64,000 nucleotides of DNA from Niabella pedocola (GTDB lineage: Bacteria > Bacteroidota > Bacteroidia > Chitinophagales > Chitinophagaceae): contig NZ_JAJNEC010000003.1 in NCBI RefSeq assembly GCF_021044425.1, positions 496,001 through 560,000 on the forward strand, read 5' to 3'. This document shows positions 51,618-61,570 of this stretch, in pieces; position 1 is the first letter of the stretch, and each line of letters starts with the position of its first letter. The position numbers were made by a program, and so were the translations under genes. Under the pieces are notes generated by a model. The model saw nothing but the letters and a program-made list of their open reading frames with translations, searched no databases and had not been told where the DNA came from.

Positions 51618-52919
51618 TCAGTGAGAAAAATGTTCCTTCACCTCTCCTATCAAAAAGATACTCCCGCATACCAGGACCAGGTCGTCTGTATGCGCCTGTG
51701 CTTTGGCGGCATCGAGCGCGGCATTCACATCCGGCCAAACAGTACCCTTTAGCTGGAAGCCCCCTGCTTTTTCCGCCAGCTCCACCGCCGGCAGGGCCCG
51801 CGGCAGGTTAGCCTGGGTAAAATAATACACTGCAGAAGCCGGTAACAACGACAGTACTTTATCGATGTCTTTATCTTTCACCATACCCAGCACCAGGTGC
51901 AGTTTCCGGTATGATGTCAGTTCCAGCTGGTTCAGCACCTGGCGTATGCCGTCTTCATTGTGCGCCACATCCAGGATGATCTTCGGGTTCTTATGAATGG
52001 TTTCCCAGCGGCCGTGCAATCCGCTTAATTTTTTGGTATGTGCGATCCCCTTTGCAACCGCATCTTCATCCAGCACGATATGCAGTTGCCGCAGCTGCCG
52101 GCAGGTTTCCAAAACGGTCAGCAGGTTCTTTACCTGGTAGGCACCTGAAAGCTCCATGGCATACCGGAGGTGATCCACCGCATCCTGCTTCGAAACCTCG
52201 GCGATCAGCGTCTCTTCCTGGTAGTACCAGTTTTCTGCATGATACACCTGGTCTGCAAAATGAATAGGCGCATCCAGTTCCCGTGCTTTTTCAATAAATA
52301 CCGGTGCCGTTTCCGGATGGGTTTCCCCGATCACCACGGGGATTCCTTCTTTAATGATGCCCGCTTTTTCACCCGCGATCTTCGGCAATGTATCCCCCAG
52401 CAACTGTACATGATCCAGGCCGATATTGGTAATCACCGAAACCACGGGGCGGATGATATTGGTACTGTCCAGCCGCCCACCCAGCCCGGTTTCGATCACG
52501 GCAACATCCACGGCCTCTTTTGCAAAATGATCAAAGGCCATCGCTACGGTGATCTCAAAAAAACTGGGAGCCAGCCGCCCGATCTCCGGTTGTATTTTTT
52601 CAATAAAGGCTACCACTTCCGCTTCGCTGATCATTTTTCCGTTGATCCTGATCCGCTCGCGGAAATCGGTGAGATGGGGTGACGTGTACAACCCCGTTTT
52701 ATAGCCCTGGCTTTGCAATATGGAAGCCAGCATATGGCTTACCGAGCCCTTACCATTGGTGCCGGCAATATGAATGCACTTTATTTTTGTTTGCGGTGCG
52801 CCCAAAAACGCACAAAGCGCATTTATATTTTCAAATCCGGGTTTAATAGCGGCAGCGCCCACGCGGCTAAACATGGGAAGTTGGGCATAAATATAGTCCA
52901 GCGTTTGCTGATAAGTCAT
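51618..52919 (-). CDS. folC: Bifunctional dihydrofolate synthase / folylpolyglutamate synthase
   Basis: A 433-residue Mur-ligase-family enzyme that adds glutamate to dihydropteroate and folates. The ATP loop is IHIAGTNGKGSVSHMLA, followed by GLYTSPHLTDFRERIRING, the ETGLGGRLDSTNII motif, ITNIGLDHVQLLGDTLPKIA and AGEKAGIIKEGIPVVIGE; the C-terminal domain holds ILDVAHNEDGIRQ and LVLGMVKDKD. All family motifs are in place. The ATG 52919 (MTYQQTLDYI) is the typical start; a GTG twelve bases upstream is rejected. Single gene, divergent from the tRNA-Leu gene. Confidence 0.95.
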   Translation of the reverse strand: MTYQQTLDYIYAQLPMFSRVGAAAIKPGFENINALCAFLGAPQTKIKCIHIAGTNGKGSVSHMLASILQSQGYKTGLYTSPHLTDFRERIRINGKMISEAEVVAFIEKIQPEIGRLAPSFFEITVAMAFDHFAKEAVDVAVIETGLGGRLDSTNIIRPVVSVITNIGLDHVQLLGDTLPKIAGEKAGIIKEGIPVVIGETHPETAPVFIEKARELDAPIHFADQVYHAENWYYQEETLIAEVSKQDAVDHLRYAMELSGAYQVKNLLTVLETCRQLRQLHIVLDEDAVAKGIAHTKKLSGLHGRWETIHKNPKIILDVAHNEDGIRQVLNQLELTSYRKLHLVLGMVKDKDIDKVLSLLPASAVYYFTQANLPRALPAVELAEKAGGFQLKGTVWPDVNAALDAAKAQAHTDDLVLVCGSIFLIGEVKEHFSH

Positions 52920-53120
52920 AATTAAAAACACAAAGATACGCAGCCCGGATACTTCAACCCTGCGGTTCGTATTTTTAGCTGCCTAAAAAATACCCGCGGA
53001 TATTTATCCAATAAGTGAAGTCTTTTACCTATTTTCGCAATCCTTAAACGGCAAATGCCGGTCATTAGGAACGTTCTTTACTATAACCCAAGGATACATT
53101 TTATATGTGGCTTTGAATTT

Positions 53121-53206
53121 GCCCGGGTGGCGAAATTGGTAGACGCACCACCTTGAGGTGGTGGCGCTGGTAACTCGGCGTGCTGGTTCGAATCCAGTCT
53201 CGGGCA
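53121..53206 (+). tRNA. tRNA-Leu, anticodon GAG
   Basis: An 86-base type II tRNA with a long variable arm. The acceptor GCCCGGG (53121-53127) pairs with CTCGGGC (53199-53205); the anticodon stem CCACC/GGTGG encloses TTGAGGT with GAG at 53155-53157; the T-arm is CTGGTTCGAATCCAG. No CCA is encoded. Confidence 0.97.
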
Positions 53207-53207
53207 C

Positions 53208-53243
53208 AAAAAGGTTGTAAGTAATAAACTTGCAACCTTTTTT
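53208..53243 (+). terminator. Terminator after tRNA-Leu
   Basis: AAAAAGGTTG (53208-53217) and CAACCTTTTT (53233-53242) form a stem, extended inward by a T-G pair and AGT/ACT, ending in a T run. Confidence 0.9.
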
Positions 53244-53382
53244 GTTTTACAGAAAGACAGATGCGATAACAAGTGCCCGGTATACGCATTCACCACCTGC
53301 GGCTGGAGATGGGATTCAACGTAATTTGCCCGGCTGATTTTTTAAATGGATGGTTCTTTTTTTTACACCCTTAAATAAGAAA

Positions 53383-53405
53383 AAGGGAGGAACCAATCCT
53401 CCCTT
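53383..53405 (-). terminator. Terminator of the catalase gene
   Basis: On the minus strand AAGGGAGGA (53405-53397) and TCCTCCCTT (53391-53383) pair around a 5-base loop, followed by TTTTCTTATTT. It lies about 85 bases past the catalase stop. Between them ACATGT occurs three times, at 53408, 53428 and 53448. Confidence 0.85.
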
Positions 53406-53489
53406 CTACATGTTATCATTTTGCCCCACATGTAAAGCCTTTTGTTAACATGTGTTTCCCAAACTAAGCCGGTGATTTTTACATACTGC

Positions 53490-55664
53490 CTATGCGGGCA
53501 CTTTACGCATCGCCTCACGATCCCAGAAGCGATGCTGTTTGATGTCGGTTATAAACCCTTCTATTAAACGTTCCATATCGCCGCTGATCAACATTCCCTC
53601 AGATGTATCTCCGGTTGGTACGTTCATCTTTTTAGCAAAATACGTTTGTTGTATTACCTGATCCGCCTGCGCATCCACGGCAATGGCTTTACAATGGCGG
53701 TATGCTTCATTCAGGAAATGAATGGCATCCGGATCTGCCGCCAGGGTTGCCACACTATTCGTTCCTCCGGGCAGAAAAACCGCATCGTATAATACCGAAG
53801 CCGCGGTGAGAAAACTTTGATTGACCGGCACCAGCGTTTCGTCTTCCGCAATGACGGATCCCTGTTTGGGTGCAATAATTTCTGTAACAGCGCCCTGGTC
53901 CGAGAGTGCGTCCTGCATCCGTATCAAAACCTCGCTGTTTACACCATCAGCCACCAGTATCGCGATCTTCCGGCTTTTAATGGTTTCTTTTACCGTATGC
54001 GCCATGCTCAGCGCTTCTGATCGCGCTATTGAAGGCTTTTTTAGTTCGGGTTCAAAATCATCCGTGTGTCCGTCGGCCGGTATGCTTTTATTAATGGGCC
54101 GCTCCACCTCCGGCACATGAAGTCCCAGTTTAAGGGCAACGCTGGCCGCCAGCGTACCGTCGATGAGCGACAAGATTCCGAGCATGCGTTTACGGATATC
54201 CAGCACTTTTACCTTACCGAGTTCAAAAGAAAATGCATCAATGAGATGCTGCTTTTCAGCATCGGACTGACTATTGAAAAATAATGTTGCCTGACTGAAA
54301 TGATCGAAAAAACTGCGGCTTCTTCGCCGGGTCTTTTGTCCGCTTGTTTTCTGGGCAAATGAATGAAAACCACCATCGGCCATGGACGCCTGAAACGGAC
54401 ACCCGCTGCCCAATGAATTGGGATGATAGCTAACGCGTCCTTTGTTGATCTGCCGGCGCATAAAGCCATCGCGCTGATTGTTGTGAATGGCAACCACAGG
54501 CCGGTTAATCGGTATTTCATGGAAGTTGGGGCTTCCCAGCCGGATGAGCTGGGTATCTGTATACGAGAACAGCCGTCCCTGTAATAACGGGTCATCCGTA
54601 AAATCAATTCCAGGCACCACATTTCCTACATGAAATGCTACCTGCTCGGTTTCGGCAAAAAAATTGTCGGGATTGCGGTTAAGGGTTAACTTTCCTATCC
54701 GCTGCACCGGCACCAACTCTTCCGGAATGATCTTGGTAGCATCGAGCAGATCGAAGTCGAATTTATGTTCATCTGCTTCCGCAACCACCTGCACGCCCAA
54801 CTCCCATTCCGGAAAAGCGCCACGCTCAATCGCCTCCCACAGATCGCGCCGGTGAAAATCAGGATCCTTGCCCGATATTTTTTGTGCCTCGTCCCAGGCC
54901 ACGGAATGCACCCCCAGTAATGGCTTCCAGTGAAATTTTACAAAATGCGATTCACCGGAATGATTAATCAGCCGGAATGTATGTACCCCAAAGCCTTCCA
55001 TCATCCGGAAGCTCCGGGGAATGGCTCTGTCACTCATCAGCCACATGATCATATGTGCCGATTCGGGCATTAGCGAGATAAAATCCCAAAAGGTATCATG
55101 TGCGGAGGCTGCCTGTGGCATTTCATTATCAGGTTCCGGCTTCACTGCGTGAACCAGGTCCGGAAACTTGATCGCATCCTGGATAAAAAACACCGGCATG
55201 TTATTGCCCACCAGGTCAAAATTGCCTTCCCTTGTATAAAATTTTACGGCGAAGCCCCGAACGTCGCGTGCCAGATCTGTTGAGCCCCTCGAACCGGCTA
55301 CTGTTGAAAAGCGTACAAACACCGGCGTTTCTCCGGTGTCATCATTTAAGAATGCAGCTTTCGTCAAATGAGGCAACGCTTTGTACAGTTTAAAGACTCC
55401 GTGCGCTGCCGAACCACGCGCATGAACCACACGTTCCGGAATACGTTCATGATCAAAATGCGTCATTTTCTCTCTGAAGAGGAAATCTTCCATCAAGGTT
55501 GATCCCCGTTCACCGGCTTTTAACGAATTTTGATCATCATTTACTTTTACACCTTGATTGCTGGTCATGTCCTGCGCCATTGCCTGTTCCTTTTCGGGTT
55601 CCAGGTCGGTCAATTTTTCATTCGCCCCATCATTATTGGGCATCGGTGGATTAGGCATATACAT
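53490..55664 (-). CDS. katE: Large-subunit monofunctional catalase (KatE type)
   Basis: A 724-residue haem catalase destroying hydrogen peroxide. Distal H81 lies in [13 protein letters not shown], catalytic N154 in [11 protein letters not shown], and the proximal haem tyrosine Y368 in [14 protein letters not shown]. The core spans about 55-540, and after a linker a C-terminal flavodoxin/DJ-1-like domain (about 565-724: [28 protein letters not shown]) marks the large-subunit class, which is HPII-like. The N-terminal 50 residues are polar and rich in N, P and D. Single gene, ATG at 55664 (an ATG two codons later also fits). The upstream 100 bases show no OxyR-like site I can identify. Confidence 0.95.
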   Translation of the reverse strand: MYMPNPPMPNNDGANEKLTDLEPEKEQAMAQDMTSNQGVKVNDDQNSLKAGERGSTLMEDFLFREKMTHFDHERIPERVVHARGSAAHGVFKLYKALPHLTKAAFLNDDTGETPVFVRFSTVAGSRGSTDLARDVRGFAVKFYTREGNFDLVGNNMPVFFIQDAIKFPDLVHAVKPEPDNEMPQAASAHDTFWDFISLMPESAHMIMWLMSDRAIPRSFRMMEGFGVHTFRLINHSGESHFVKFHWKPLLGVHSVAWDEAQKISGKDPDFHRRDLWEAIERGAFPEWELGVQVVAEADEHKFDFDLLDATKIIPEELVPVQRIGKLTLNRNPDNFFAETEQVAFHVGNVVPGIDFTDDPLLQGRLFSYTDTQLIRLGSPNFHEIPINRPVVAIHNNQRDGFMRRQINKGRVSYHPNSLGSGCPFQASMADGGFHSFAQKTSGQKTRRRSRSFFDHFSQATLFFNSQSDAEKQHLIDAFSFELGKVKVLDIRKRMLGILSLIDGTLAASVALKLGLHVPEVERPINKSIPADGHTDDFEPELKKPSIARSEALSMAHTVKETIKSRKIAILVADGVNSEVLIRMQDALSDQGAVTEIIAPKQGSVIAEDETLVPVNQSFLTAASVLYDAVFLPGGTNSVATLAADPDAIHFLNEAYRHCKAIAVDAQADQVIQQTYFAKKMNVPTGDTSEGMLISGDMERLIEGFITDIKQHRFWDREAMRKVPA

Positions 55665-55988
55665 TTACGTTTTAATAAAGTGGCATTTCTTTCATTGCGC
55701 TGCTTTCTCCCACACTCGGTTTATTTCAGCACCAAGCGGAAGTGCAACGAATGTTAACCATCAAGTTTTATGCCTGGCCAAATACCAACCTGAACGTCTT
55801 CATATTCAATTGAAAAAGAGCCGGATTCAGGTCCATGATCCCCTGGGATACGGGATGCGATTGAAATTAAATCCCCTGCCTGGGTAAAAATTGCAACAGC
55901 AGGGAGTCAGCCAGCATAGGAAACATTTAGCTGCGCCCGGTATTTAATCAAATGCAAACGACCGGAGTTTGTCATACCTGCTTTAAAC
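55665..55988. other. Gene-free stretch between catalase and the glycan locus
   Basis: About 320 bases with no convincing gene. A plus-strand frame (55558-55887) begins inside the catalase gene in another frame and ends without motifs. The catalase promoter must be here, but no clear -33/-7 pair is visible. Confidence 0.5.
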
Positions 55989-56023
55989 AAATACCTCCTG
56001 CATGGATGATGCAGGAGGTATTT
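55989..56023 (-). terminator. Terminator of the glycan utilisation operon
   Basis: AAATACCTCCTGCAT (55989-56003) pairs perfectly with ATGCAGGAGGTATTT (56009-56023) around GGATG, a 15-base stem 50 bases beyond the last gene's stop. The following T run on the minus strand is short. Confidence 0.8.
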
Positions 56024-56072
56024 TAAGATGGGCCGGAACGTCATTTCCGCCAGCCCTTATTTTGAATCACCG

Positions 56073-57485
56073 TTATTCAATAGCGTTTACTTCAGCAATA
56101 CCTGTATAGGAAGTACCTGATGCTCTTGTGATGTTAAATCTGAAATATTGCGCGGTTACCGGGGTTACAAATTTAAACACTTTAACAGCTGTAGAGCTGG
56201 CCGTAGCATTAAAGGTGCCTTCAAGATTCCATGAAACACCATCCTGGCTTGAGTAGATCTGCATGGTGAGGAAATTATAACTGCTGGTCGTTGGAGGATT
56301 CACATTAAAGCCCTTGATTGTTTTTACCGCACCCAGATTCAGGTCCAGGCTTGCCGGCAACGAAGCCACGGTGGCCAGCCAGTTGGTGCTGGTGCTGTTG
56401 TCAATGGTTCTTGGTGCAACGTTTGTTGAATAAGTGGCGCTCGCCGAAGCAGACCAGCCGCTACGGGTTACGGCAGTGCCGGTAAGCCCTGTATACCGTG
56501 GATCCAGATTGGATGCATATACCTTTATATTCAGGTAAACTACCTTCCTGTTGTATGCCACCGGTAATGGCGGGGTGCCCGAAACCCCTTTCACCTGAAG
56601 AGGTACCTGGTATTGCTTCCCTGCTTCCAGGCTGCCTAAATTATCTAACCGAACCGCCAGGCTATCGCTGACGGATCCGGCCGGTATCACTGCGGTAGCT
56701 TTTTGCAATTGAACAACAGCAGCCGGAAACGGTAAATAGCTGGTTTTGTTAAGCCCGTTATACGCAGGTATCAACGCATTGTTGATCTCTGCCTGCACGG
56801 TTTGCTGCCCCGACACGGGCTCTGTTACAAGCCCCCTCAAATAAAACAAATTGTTGCCTGCGATATCATTACCATTCTTTGCAATGGAATCGTTAATAAC
56901 CGTCGTGTTGGAAAAAGTGGAAATACCGGCCGACATAACCCTGCTATACAAGGTTACAAACATCACCTTCCTGTTATTACTGATAGGCACCCCGTTGGTG
57001 GTGGAGCTGATCACAACCGGTATCACATAAGTAAGATTTCCCCCGGCAAAAAGCGACGGATCCTTAATGATTATTCTTACTGAATCATAGGATTGCGTAG
57101 CTCCGGCCTCAATATGAACCATACCTCCGTTCGCCAGTTCCACCGAACCGGGCGTTATTTCGGGAGAAGGCGCAGTGAGGTTATTATTTACACTATCATA
57201 CCATCTTACCAGCGATGGTTCAATTACGGTTGCAACCTGTATCGCTCTGTCAACCGGCCGGGTAATGTTAACCGGGAATGCAATCCCGTCATTTTTCGTG
57301 GTTCCTGTTTCCAATACAACCAGCGAGTCAACGCCGATAGCGTTATACGCAATGGACCCGGTTGGTGCATACACAAACAACTCGTTATTTTGTATACCAT
57401 TCTCATTTTTTTTGCAGGAGAAGGAAACCACCAGTAAGGCCATACCCGTCAAAATACCCCATCTATTTAAAAAAGCTAATTTCAT
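56073..57485 (-). CDS. DUF1735 lipoprotein with C-terminal F5/8 type C (CBM32-like) domain
   Basis: A 470-residue surface lipoprotein (lipobox VVSFSC). Two DUF1735-like beta domains follow (about 35-180 and 180-320, with AIQVATVIEPSLVRWYD, VMFVTLYS, QQTVQAEINNALIPAYNG and KVVYLNIKVYA). The last 140 residues form a discoidin/F5-8C domain (SGWSASASATYSTNVAPRTI, IDNSTSTNWLA, IYSSQDGVSWNLEGTFN and TAQYFRFNITRASG), a sugar-binding fold. It is the last gene of the locus and probably a surface glycan-binding protein. The gene before it ends 158 bases upstream. Confidence 0.88.
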   Translation of the reverse strand: MKLAFLNRWGILTGMALLVVSFSCKKNENGIQNNELFVYAPTGSIAYNAIGVDSLVVLETGTTKNDGIAFPVNITRPVDRAIQVATVIEPSLVRWYDSVNNNLTAPSPEITPGSVELANGGMVHIEAGATQSYDSVRIIIKDPSLFAGGNLTYVIPVVISSTTNGVPISNNRKVMFVTLYSRVMSAGISTFSNTTVINDSIAKNGNDIAGNNLFYLRGLVTEPVSGQQTVQAEINNALIPAYNGLNKTSYLPFPAAVVQLQKATAVIPAGSVSDSLAVRLDNLGSLEAGKQYQVPLQVKGVSGTPPLPVAYNRKVVYLNIKVYASNLDPRYTGLTGTAVTRSGWSASASATYSTNVAPRTIDNSTSTNWLATVASLPASLDLNLGAVKTIKGFNVNPPTTSSYNFLTMQIYSSQDGVSWNLEGTFNATASSTAVKVFKFVTPVTAQYFRFNITRASGTSYTGIAEVNAIE

Positions 57486-57642
57486 ATCTTAACTATTTTT
57501 ATTGTTTCATTACAGGAACAACCGGGCTGTTCCCGTAATCATTGTTTTGATAAACGATTATTTTCGGTTGATCCGGAACATACAGGCATTCTTTATACCT
57601 TATACATCCCGATATTTTCCAGTTATATGCTGTAAGATTTAT

Positions 57643-58788
57643 TTATTGAGCCGGCATTCTTACGCCCTCGCTCCAGCTTACCGTGCCGGCAGCAGTGGCC
57701 GTGCAACCATGGCCGGTTGCATCTGCAAACACATTGCCCACGCCCTCATTCATTTTCCAGTACGCCTCCAGCCCGTCGGTTTTGGGATTAATGGCATACA
57801 TATTATTTTTTATCTGGTCCTGGGAGATGGCCTTTGTCCAGAACCTCACTTCGTTCAGCATACAGTTTGCCACAAAATAGCTGCCGCTGCCGATCATAGA
57901 AAACTGGTCCCGGCTCAGGTTGGTTAAGTTACCGGGCAACGCAAGCGTGGCGTCCAGTTCCCCGTTTACGAAAATCTTCAACTGGTTCCCGTCACTCACA
58001 AACGCCAGGTGGTACCATTTACTGGCAGAGAATACCGTATTGCAATTAATTTGTGTGCCCTGGTGCTTTACCTGCAACACGTTGCCGGGGATGGGCGCAT
58101 CGCCAAAGCGTATGTATATTTCACTGGGATAAGCGCCAAAAAGTGCCTGGTTATTATATTGCCCGATGGATGTTCCCAACCGGTCCATATTTACCCGCAT
58201 TTCCACCGACCATGCCTGCAAGCTATAATCCTGGCGCATGGCCATTTTTATGGCATTATTCCGGTTCACCACCGGTACGGCGGTAACGATCACCGGCTCA
58301 AATTCGTATACAAAATTGCTTAACGAGGCCAGCGACCCGGTACCGCTTACATCCGTTAAGGAAAGCGATAAAGCATACTTGTCGCCCGATTGTTCCATTT
58401 GTGTTGTAAAAGGGCGTATGGATACGTTCACGGCCGGCGCCGAAACCGCACCTGCAGGTATCGATACCGTGTTTTCCGAAAGCGTGACCAGCTCGGCGGG
58501 TACCGGCAGATAATTGGTTCCGTTCTTCTTATTGAAAGCATTGAGCGCCGCTGCGTCAACCACTACTTTTGCCATAATCGCACGGGTTGCAGGCTGCGCC
58601 ATCCGGGGAGTTACCGTTACTGTTGCGCCGTTTTCGTCGATGACCAATTTGGTGGAGCCGCCCTGTGCCGCTTCCGATAAATAAATAGCATCTGTGATAA
58701 CGCTGTACCCGGGCGTTTTTTTGCAGGCAGTAAAACCGATGATGATCAGCAATGCCGCAACGCATATATTTTTCGTATGAGTTTTCAT
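57643..58788 (-). CDS. DUF1735 lipoprotein with LamG-like domain
   Basis: A 381-residue lipoprotein (lipobox GFTAC). An N-terminal DUF1735 domain (about 30-165, with ATRAIMAKVVVDAAALNAFN and VSIRPFTTQMEQSGDKYAL) precedes a concanavalin-A-like LamG/laminin_G_3 domain (about 185-375: SVEMRVNMDRLGT, KWYHLAFVSDGNQLKIFVNG, DATLALPG and LNEVRFWTKAISQDQIKN). Together they form a surface glycan-binding protein. It lies 25 bases downstream of the GH18 gene, supporting an operon, and parallels BT3986 in the B. thetaiotaomicron N-glycan locus as I recall it. Confidence 0.88.
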   Translation of the reverse strand: MKTHTKNICVAALLIIIGFTACKKTPGYSVITDAIYLSEAAQGGSTKLVIDENGATVTVTPRMAQPATRAIMAKVVVDAAALNAFNKKNGTNYLPVPAELVTLSENTVSIPAGAVSAPAVNVSIRPFTTQMEQSGDKYALSLSLTDVSGTGSLASLSNFVYEFEPVIVTAVPVVNRNNAIKMAMRQDYSLQAWSVEMRVNMDRLGTSIGQYNNQALFGAYPSEIYIRFGDAPIPGNVLQVKHQGTQINCNTVFSASKWYHLAFVSDGNQLKIFVNGELDATLALPGNLTNLSRDQFSMIGSGSYFVANCMLNEVRFWTKAISQDQIKNNMYAINPKTDGLEAYWKMNEGVGNVFADATGHGCTATAAGTVSWSEGVRMPAQ

Positions 58789-58812
58789 GTTCTTAAAGAT
58801 TTGAGTAATTGT

Positions 58813-59898
58813 TTAGCGTACCGGAGGATTCATGATTTGCATGGCCTGACGTAAAAAGGGATACGTACCGGGTTTACCGGATACGGTATATTCGTATTCC
58901 ATGTGGTAAGTGCCGGCACCACCTTTGGCAACCCTTTTACCATTGATCACCGGTGTCCACCGGGCCATCCCTTCGAGGCTCTGCATTTTTTTGCCGTACC
59001 TGTCTGTAAAGCTTACGCCTCCATTCAGGGCATAGCTTTCAAAGTTTTCCGTAACAATATATTTTTTGGCAACTTCTTCCCCGGTCAATACATTTTTGTA
59101 GTTATTGATGGTGGTTGATAAACGGCTGTCCAGATTCGCATCGCCACTGGCTGCATAAGCCTGAACGATGAAATAATCAAAATAAGGGCCCGACTGCGGC
59201 GGCATGGATTGCGGCTCGCCGTCAACCACAAAAAGTTTTCCGGTACCGGATTTTGGCCCGATCCTGGCTCCCAGCACCTGAACAAATTTCAGCATCCTTG
59301 CCGGGTAGCTTGCTAAATTGCCCGGGGCGCCGAAGTTGGGTTCGTAGTCGATATCGAAACCATCCAGGTTATACTTATTGATGGTGTCCAGTATGGCGCC
59401 TGCATATTTTTCAATCGCCTGATCGATCAATCCATCATCACTATCCTTCCAGCCCCAGAATAGTTTGGTAGAGTCCTGTGTTTTGTTATACGGTGCCGGA
59501 GTAAGGCCATCCCCGAGATTGGCTACAATAAATACAGCCAGGCACCTGGTCCCTTTTACCGTTTGTACAAACTTCAGATCACTTTTTTGTGCCTCATTTA
59601 AATTTTTCCATCCTCCCCATAAAGACACAAAGTCTGTACTATCGGGCAGCCCCGCCAGGGAATTGGCCAGACTGGAACCGGTACCCGTCCAGTTTCCAAA
59701 CCAACCAAAGGTTACCGGGTGGTCTGATTTTTTGTAGGACCGTAGTGCCTCATAGTATTCGGCCGACTTTGTTGTTTGAGGGTTGAGTCCAAAGCCCAGG
59801 CCGGTGATATCTTTTCGTTCGGCCTCCGTCCAGTCTTTACTGCAGGCAGCAAAAACAAGGAGCGGCAAAAGGAATAAATATATTCTGTACGTTTTCAT
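58813..59898 (-). CDS. GH18 endo-beta-N-acetylglucosaminidase-like lipoprotein
   Basis: A 361-residue glycoside hydrolase family 18 lipoprotein (lipobox FAAC, C19). The catalytic motif LDGFDIDYEP has D182, D184 and the acid/base E186, and VTFGWFGNWTGTGSSL and YFDYFIVQAYAAS are further strands of the barrel. Enzymes of this subgroup, such as EndoBT-3987, cut the chitobiose core of N-glycans; that is the expected reaction given the neighbours. It is surface-attached. The ATG at 59898 gives a normal lipoprotein signal; a GTG 30 bases upstream is rejected. SusD ends 91 bases before it. Confidence 0.9.
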   Translation of the reverse strand: MKTYRIYLFLLPLLVFAACSKDWTEAERKDITGLGFGLNPQTTKSAEYYEALRSYKKSDHPVTFGWFGNWTGTGSSLANSLAGLPDSTDFVSLWGGWKNLNEAQKSDLKFVQTVKGTRCLAVFIVANLGDGLTPAPYNKTQDSTKLFWGWKDSDDGLIDQAIEKYAGAILDTINKYNLDGFDIDYEPNFGAPGNLASYPARMLKFVQVLGARIGPKSGTGKLFVVDGEPQSMPPQSGPYFDYFIVQAYAASGDANLDSRLSTTINNYKNVLTGEEVAKKYIVTENFESYALNGGVSFTDRYGKKMQSLEGMARWTPVINGKRVAKGGAGTYHMEYEYTVSGKPGTYPFLRQAMQIMNPPVR

Positions 59899-59989
59899 TT
59901 GTATATTTTTTACATCCACCGGAAGCACCCGGCCGGATCGATTTTTTAATGGTTACCTGCAGGCAGGGTGATCATGCGCGCCGGAACAT

Positions 59990-61555
59990 TTAGTTTTTGG
60001 CATCCCACCACAATTTGGTCGACTGTGCGTCTGTTCCTTTTAAAAAGGAAACCGCAGCGCTTACATTCGCATTGTTATTGTTGTACTCCTTGCTTGGAAA
60101 AACAAGCCGTCGTGCACCGCTCGTGGAGTTTACACCATCGGAGCTCAGATTGTTTACAGCGGGGAAAAATTTAGGATAACCCGTACGGCGATATTCAGAC
60201 CATGCTTCAGTGCCCAGTGGGAACAGCGCGATCCACTTCTGCGTAACGATCCGTTCCAGTTTTGTTTCCGCATTATCCGCCTCGTTCCAGCTAACGGTAA
60301 TCGTACTCACGGCATTTGCTGAGTTAAGGCCCCGGGCATCCGTGTAATTAGCCTGTTTAGCCGTATTGTTGGTAAGATACGTGGTGGCATCCGCACTGGA
60401 GAGCTCCCATTGGGTAAACGACAGGCTTACCCCCTGTGTATAAAAACTCTCGGCAGTGCCGCCCATATTCCAGCCTCTTACAGCGCCCTCTGCTCTTAAA
60501 AAAGCAACTTCTGCTGCCGGCATCCAAAGCAGGCGCGCATCGTTGCCGATATTGGGCGAAGAGTAGATTTTGCCCAATACATCCCTGTTCATATTAATAA
60601 GACCGGAACGCACACCATAATAATCGGTAACACCGTTATAACTGCCGGGAACTATATATTTCTCCAGGCGCTTATCGCCAAATCCTTTTAAATAAGATAC
60701 GATTTCGGCGCTGGCACGCAACTCCGGCCAGCCGTTAATAATATATATGGGATTTTTCTGAAACGTTTTTACGGCAGCATTATCCTCATTGGATGTCATA
60801 ACGCCGGCGGCTACCGCTTCCTCCGCATACCGGCGGGCCCGGCCGGCATCGGCATATACCATACGCATGGCCATTCGCAATTTGAGCGAATTGGCAAACC
60901 TGACCCACTTGCTAAAATCACCAGCGTATACATTATCATAGTAAAGCATCGGTTTGGCATTGCCAGATGCGGTGACATAGTTTTGAAGAATCGCTGCCGA
61001 CTCGGTGAGATCAGCGATCATACTGTCATAAACCGTTTCCTGCGGATCGTACGGCGAACTGAGCTGTCCGAACCGCACTTTTGTATAAGGGATGGGGCCA
61101 TACATATCGGTTATGCGCTGCATGGCGGCCACCAGTATAATTTTTGCCCAGGCATAGTTTACGCCGCTTTCGCCGGTAATTTTCTGAATGTTGAAAAAAG
61201 CCGGGTAAATATTTCCAAATGCATCGTTAAAGGGTGTACTGTTCCAATCCGGATTCGGGTTAAAGGTTTGAAAGTTCTGCCCGGCCCAGCTGTTAATCGG
61301 CGGAAGATACCGGCCGTAGGGAAGCCCGATCATATGCTCGGCAAACTGATACCTGTTTTCCTGCACGGGGATCACTTCATTTTGCATTACCAGGAAAAAA
61401 GCACCCTGGTTAAATCCATCTCTTTTGGCAATACTATCGGTTAACAAAAACGGGTTTGTATTCACATCATCCATGCTGCGGCTGCACCCGGCACCCATAA
61501 CCAGGCTAGCCAGCACAGCGAACGGCAACAATAATTTTATATTATTCTTTTTCAT
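59990..61555 (-). CDS. SusD/RagB-like surface glycan-binding lipoprotein
   Basis: A 521-residue lipoprotein with a signal peptide and lipobox (MGAGCSRSMDDVNTNP), followed by SusD-fold helices: DAFGNIYPAFFNIQKI, AKIILVAAMQRITDMYGPIP and KWVRFANSLKLRMAMRM. The segment MPAAEVAFLRAEGAVRGWNM holds the TPR-like signature, as in the SusD_2-like (PF12771) branch. SusD lids the SusC pore and delivers glycans. The ATG at 61555 starts 15 bases downstream of the SusC stop, so the two are tightly coupled. Confidence 0.92.
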   Translation of the reverse strand: MKKNNIKLLLPFAVLASLVMGAGCSRSMDDVNTNPFLLTDSIAKRDGFNQGAFFLVMQNEVIPVQENRYQFAEHMIGLPYGRYLPPINSWAGQNFQTFNPNPDWNSTPFNDAFGNIYPAFFNIQKITGESGVNYAWAKIILVAAMQRITDMYGPIPYTKVRFGQLSSPYDPQETVYDSMIADLTESAAILQNYVTASGNAKPMLYYDNVYAGDFSKWVRFANSLKLRMAMRMVYADAGRARRYAEEAVAAGVMTSNEDNAAVKTFQKNPIYIINGWPELRASAEIVSYLKGFGDKRLEKYIVPGSYNGVTDYYGVRSGLINMNRDVLGKIYSSPNIGNDARLLWMPAAEVAFLRAEGAVRGWNMGGTAESFYTQGVSLSFTQWELSSADATTYLTNNTAKQANYTDARGLNSANAVSTITVSWNEADNAETKLERIVTQKWIALFPLGTEAWSEYRRTGYPKFFPAVNNLSSDGVNSTSGARRLVFPSKEYNNNNANVSAAVSFLKGTDAQSTKLWWDAKN

Positions 61556-61570
61556 ATTCAAAGCAGTTTA

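Noticed and set aside
53025..53296. Minus-strand frames across tRNA-Leu
   Set aside because: Antisense translations of the tRNA gene, a common annotation artefact.
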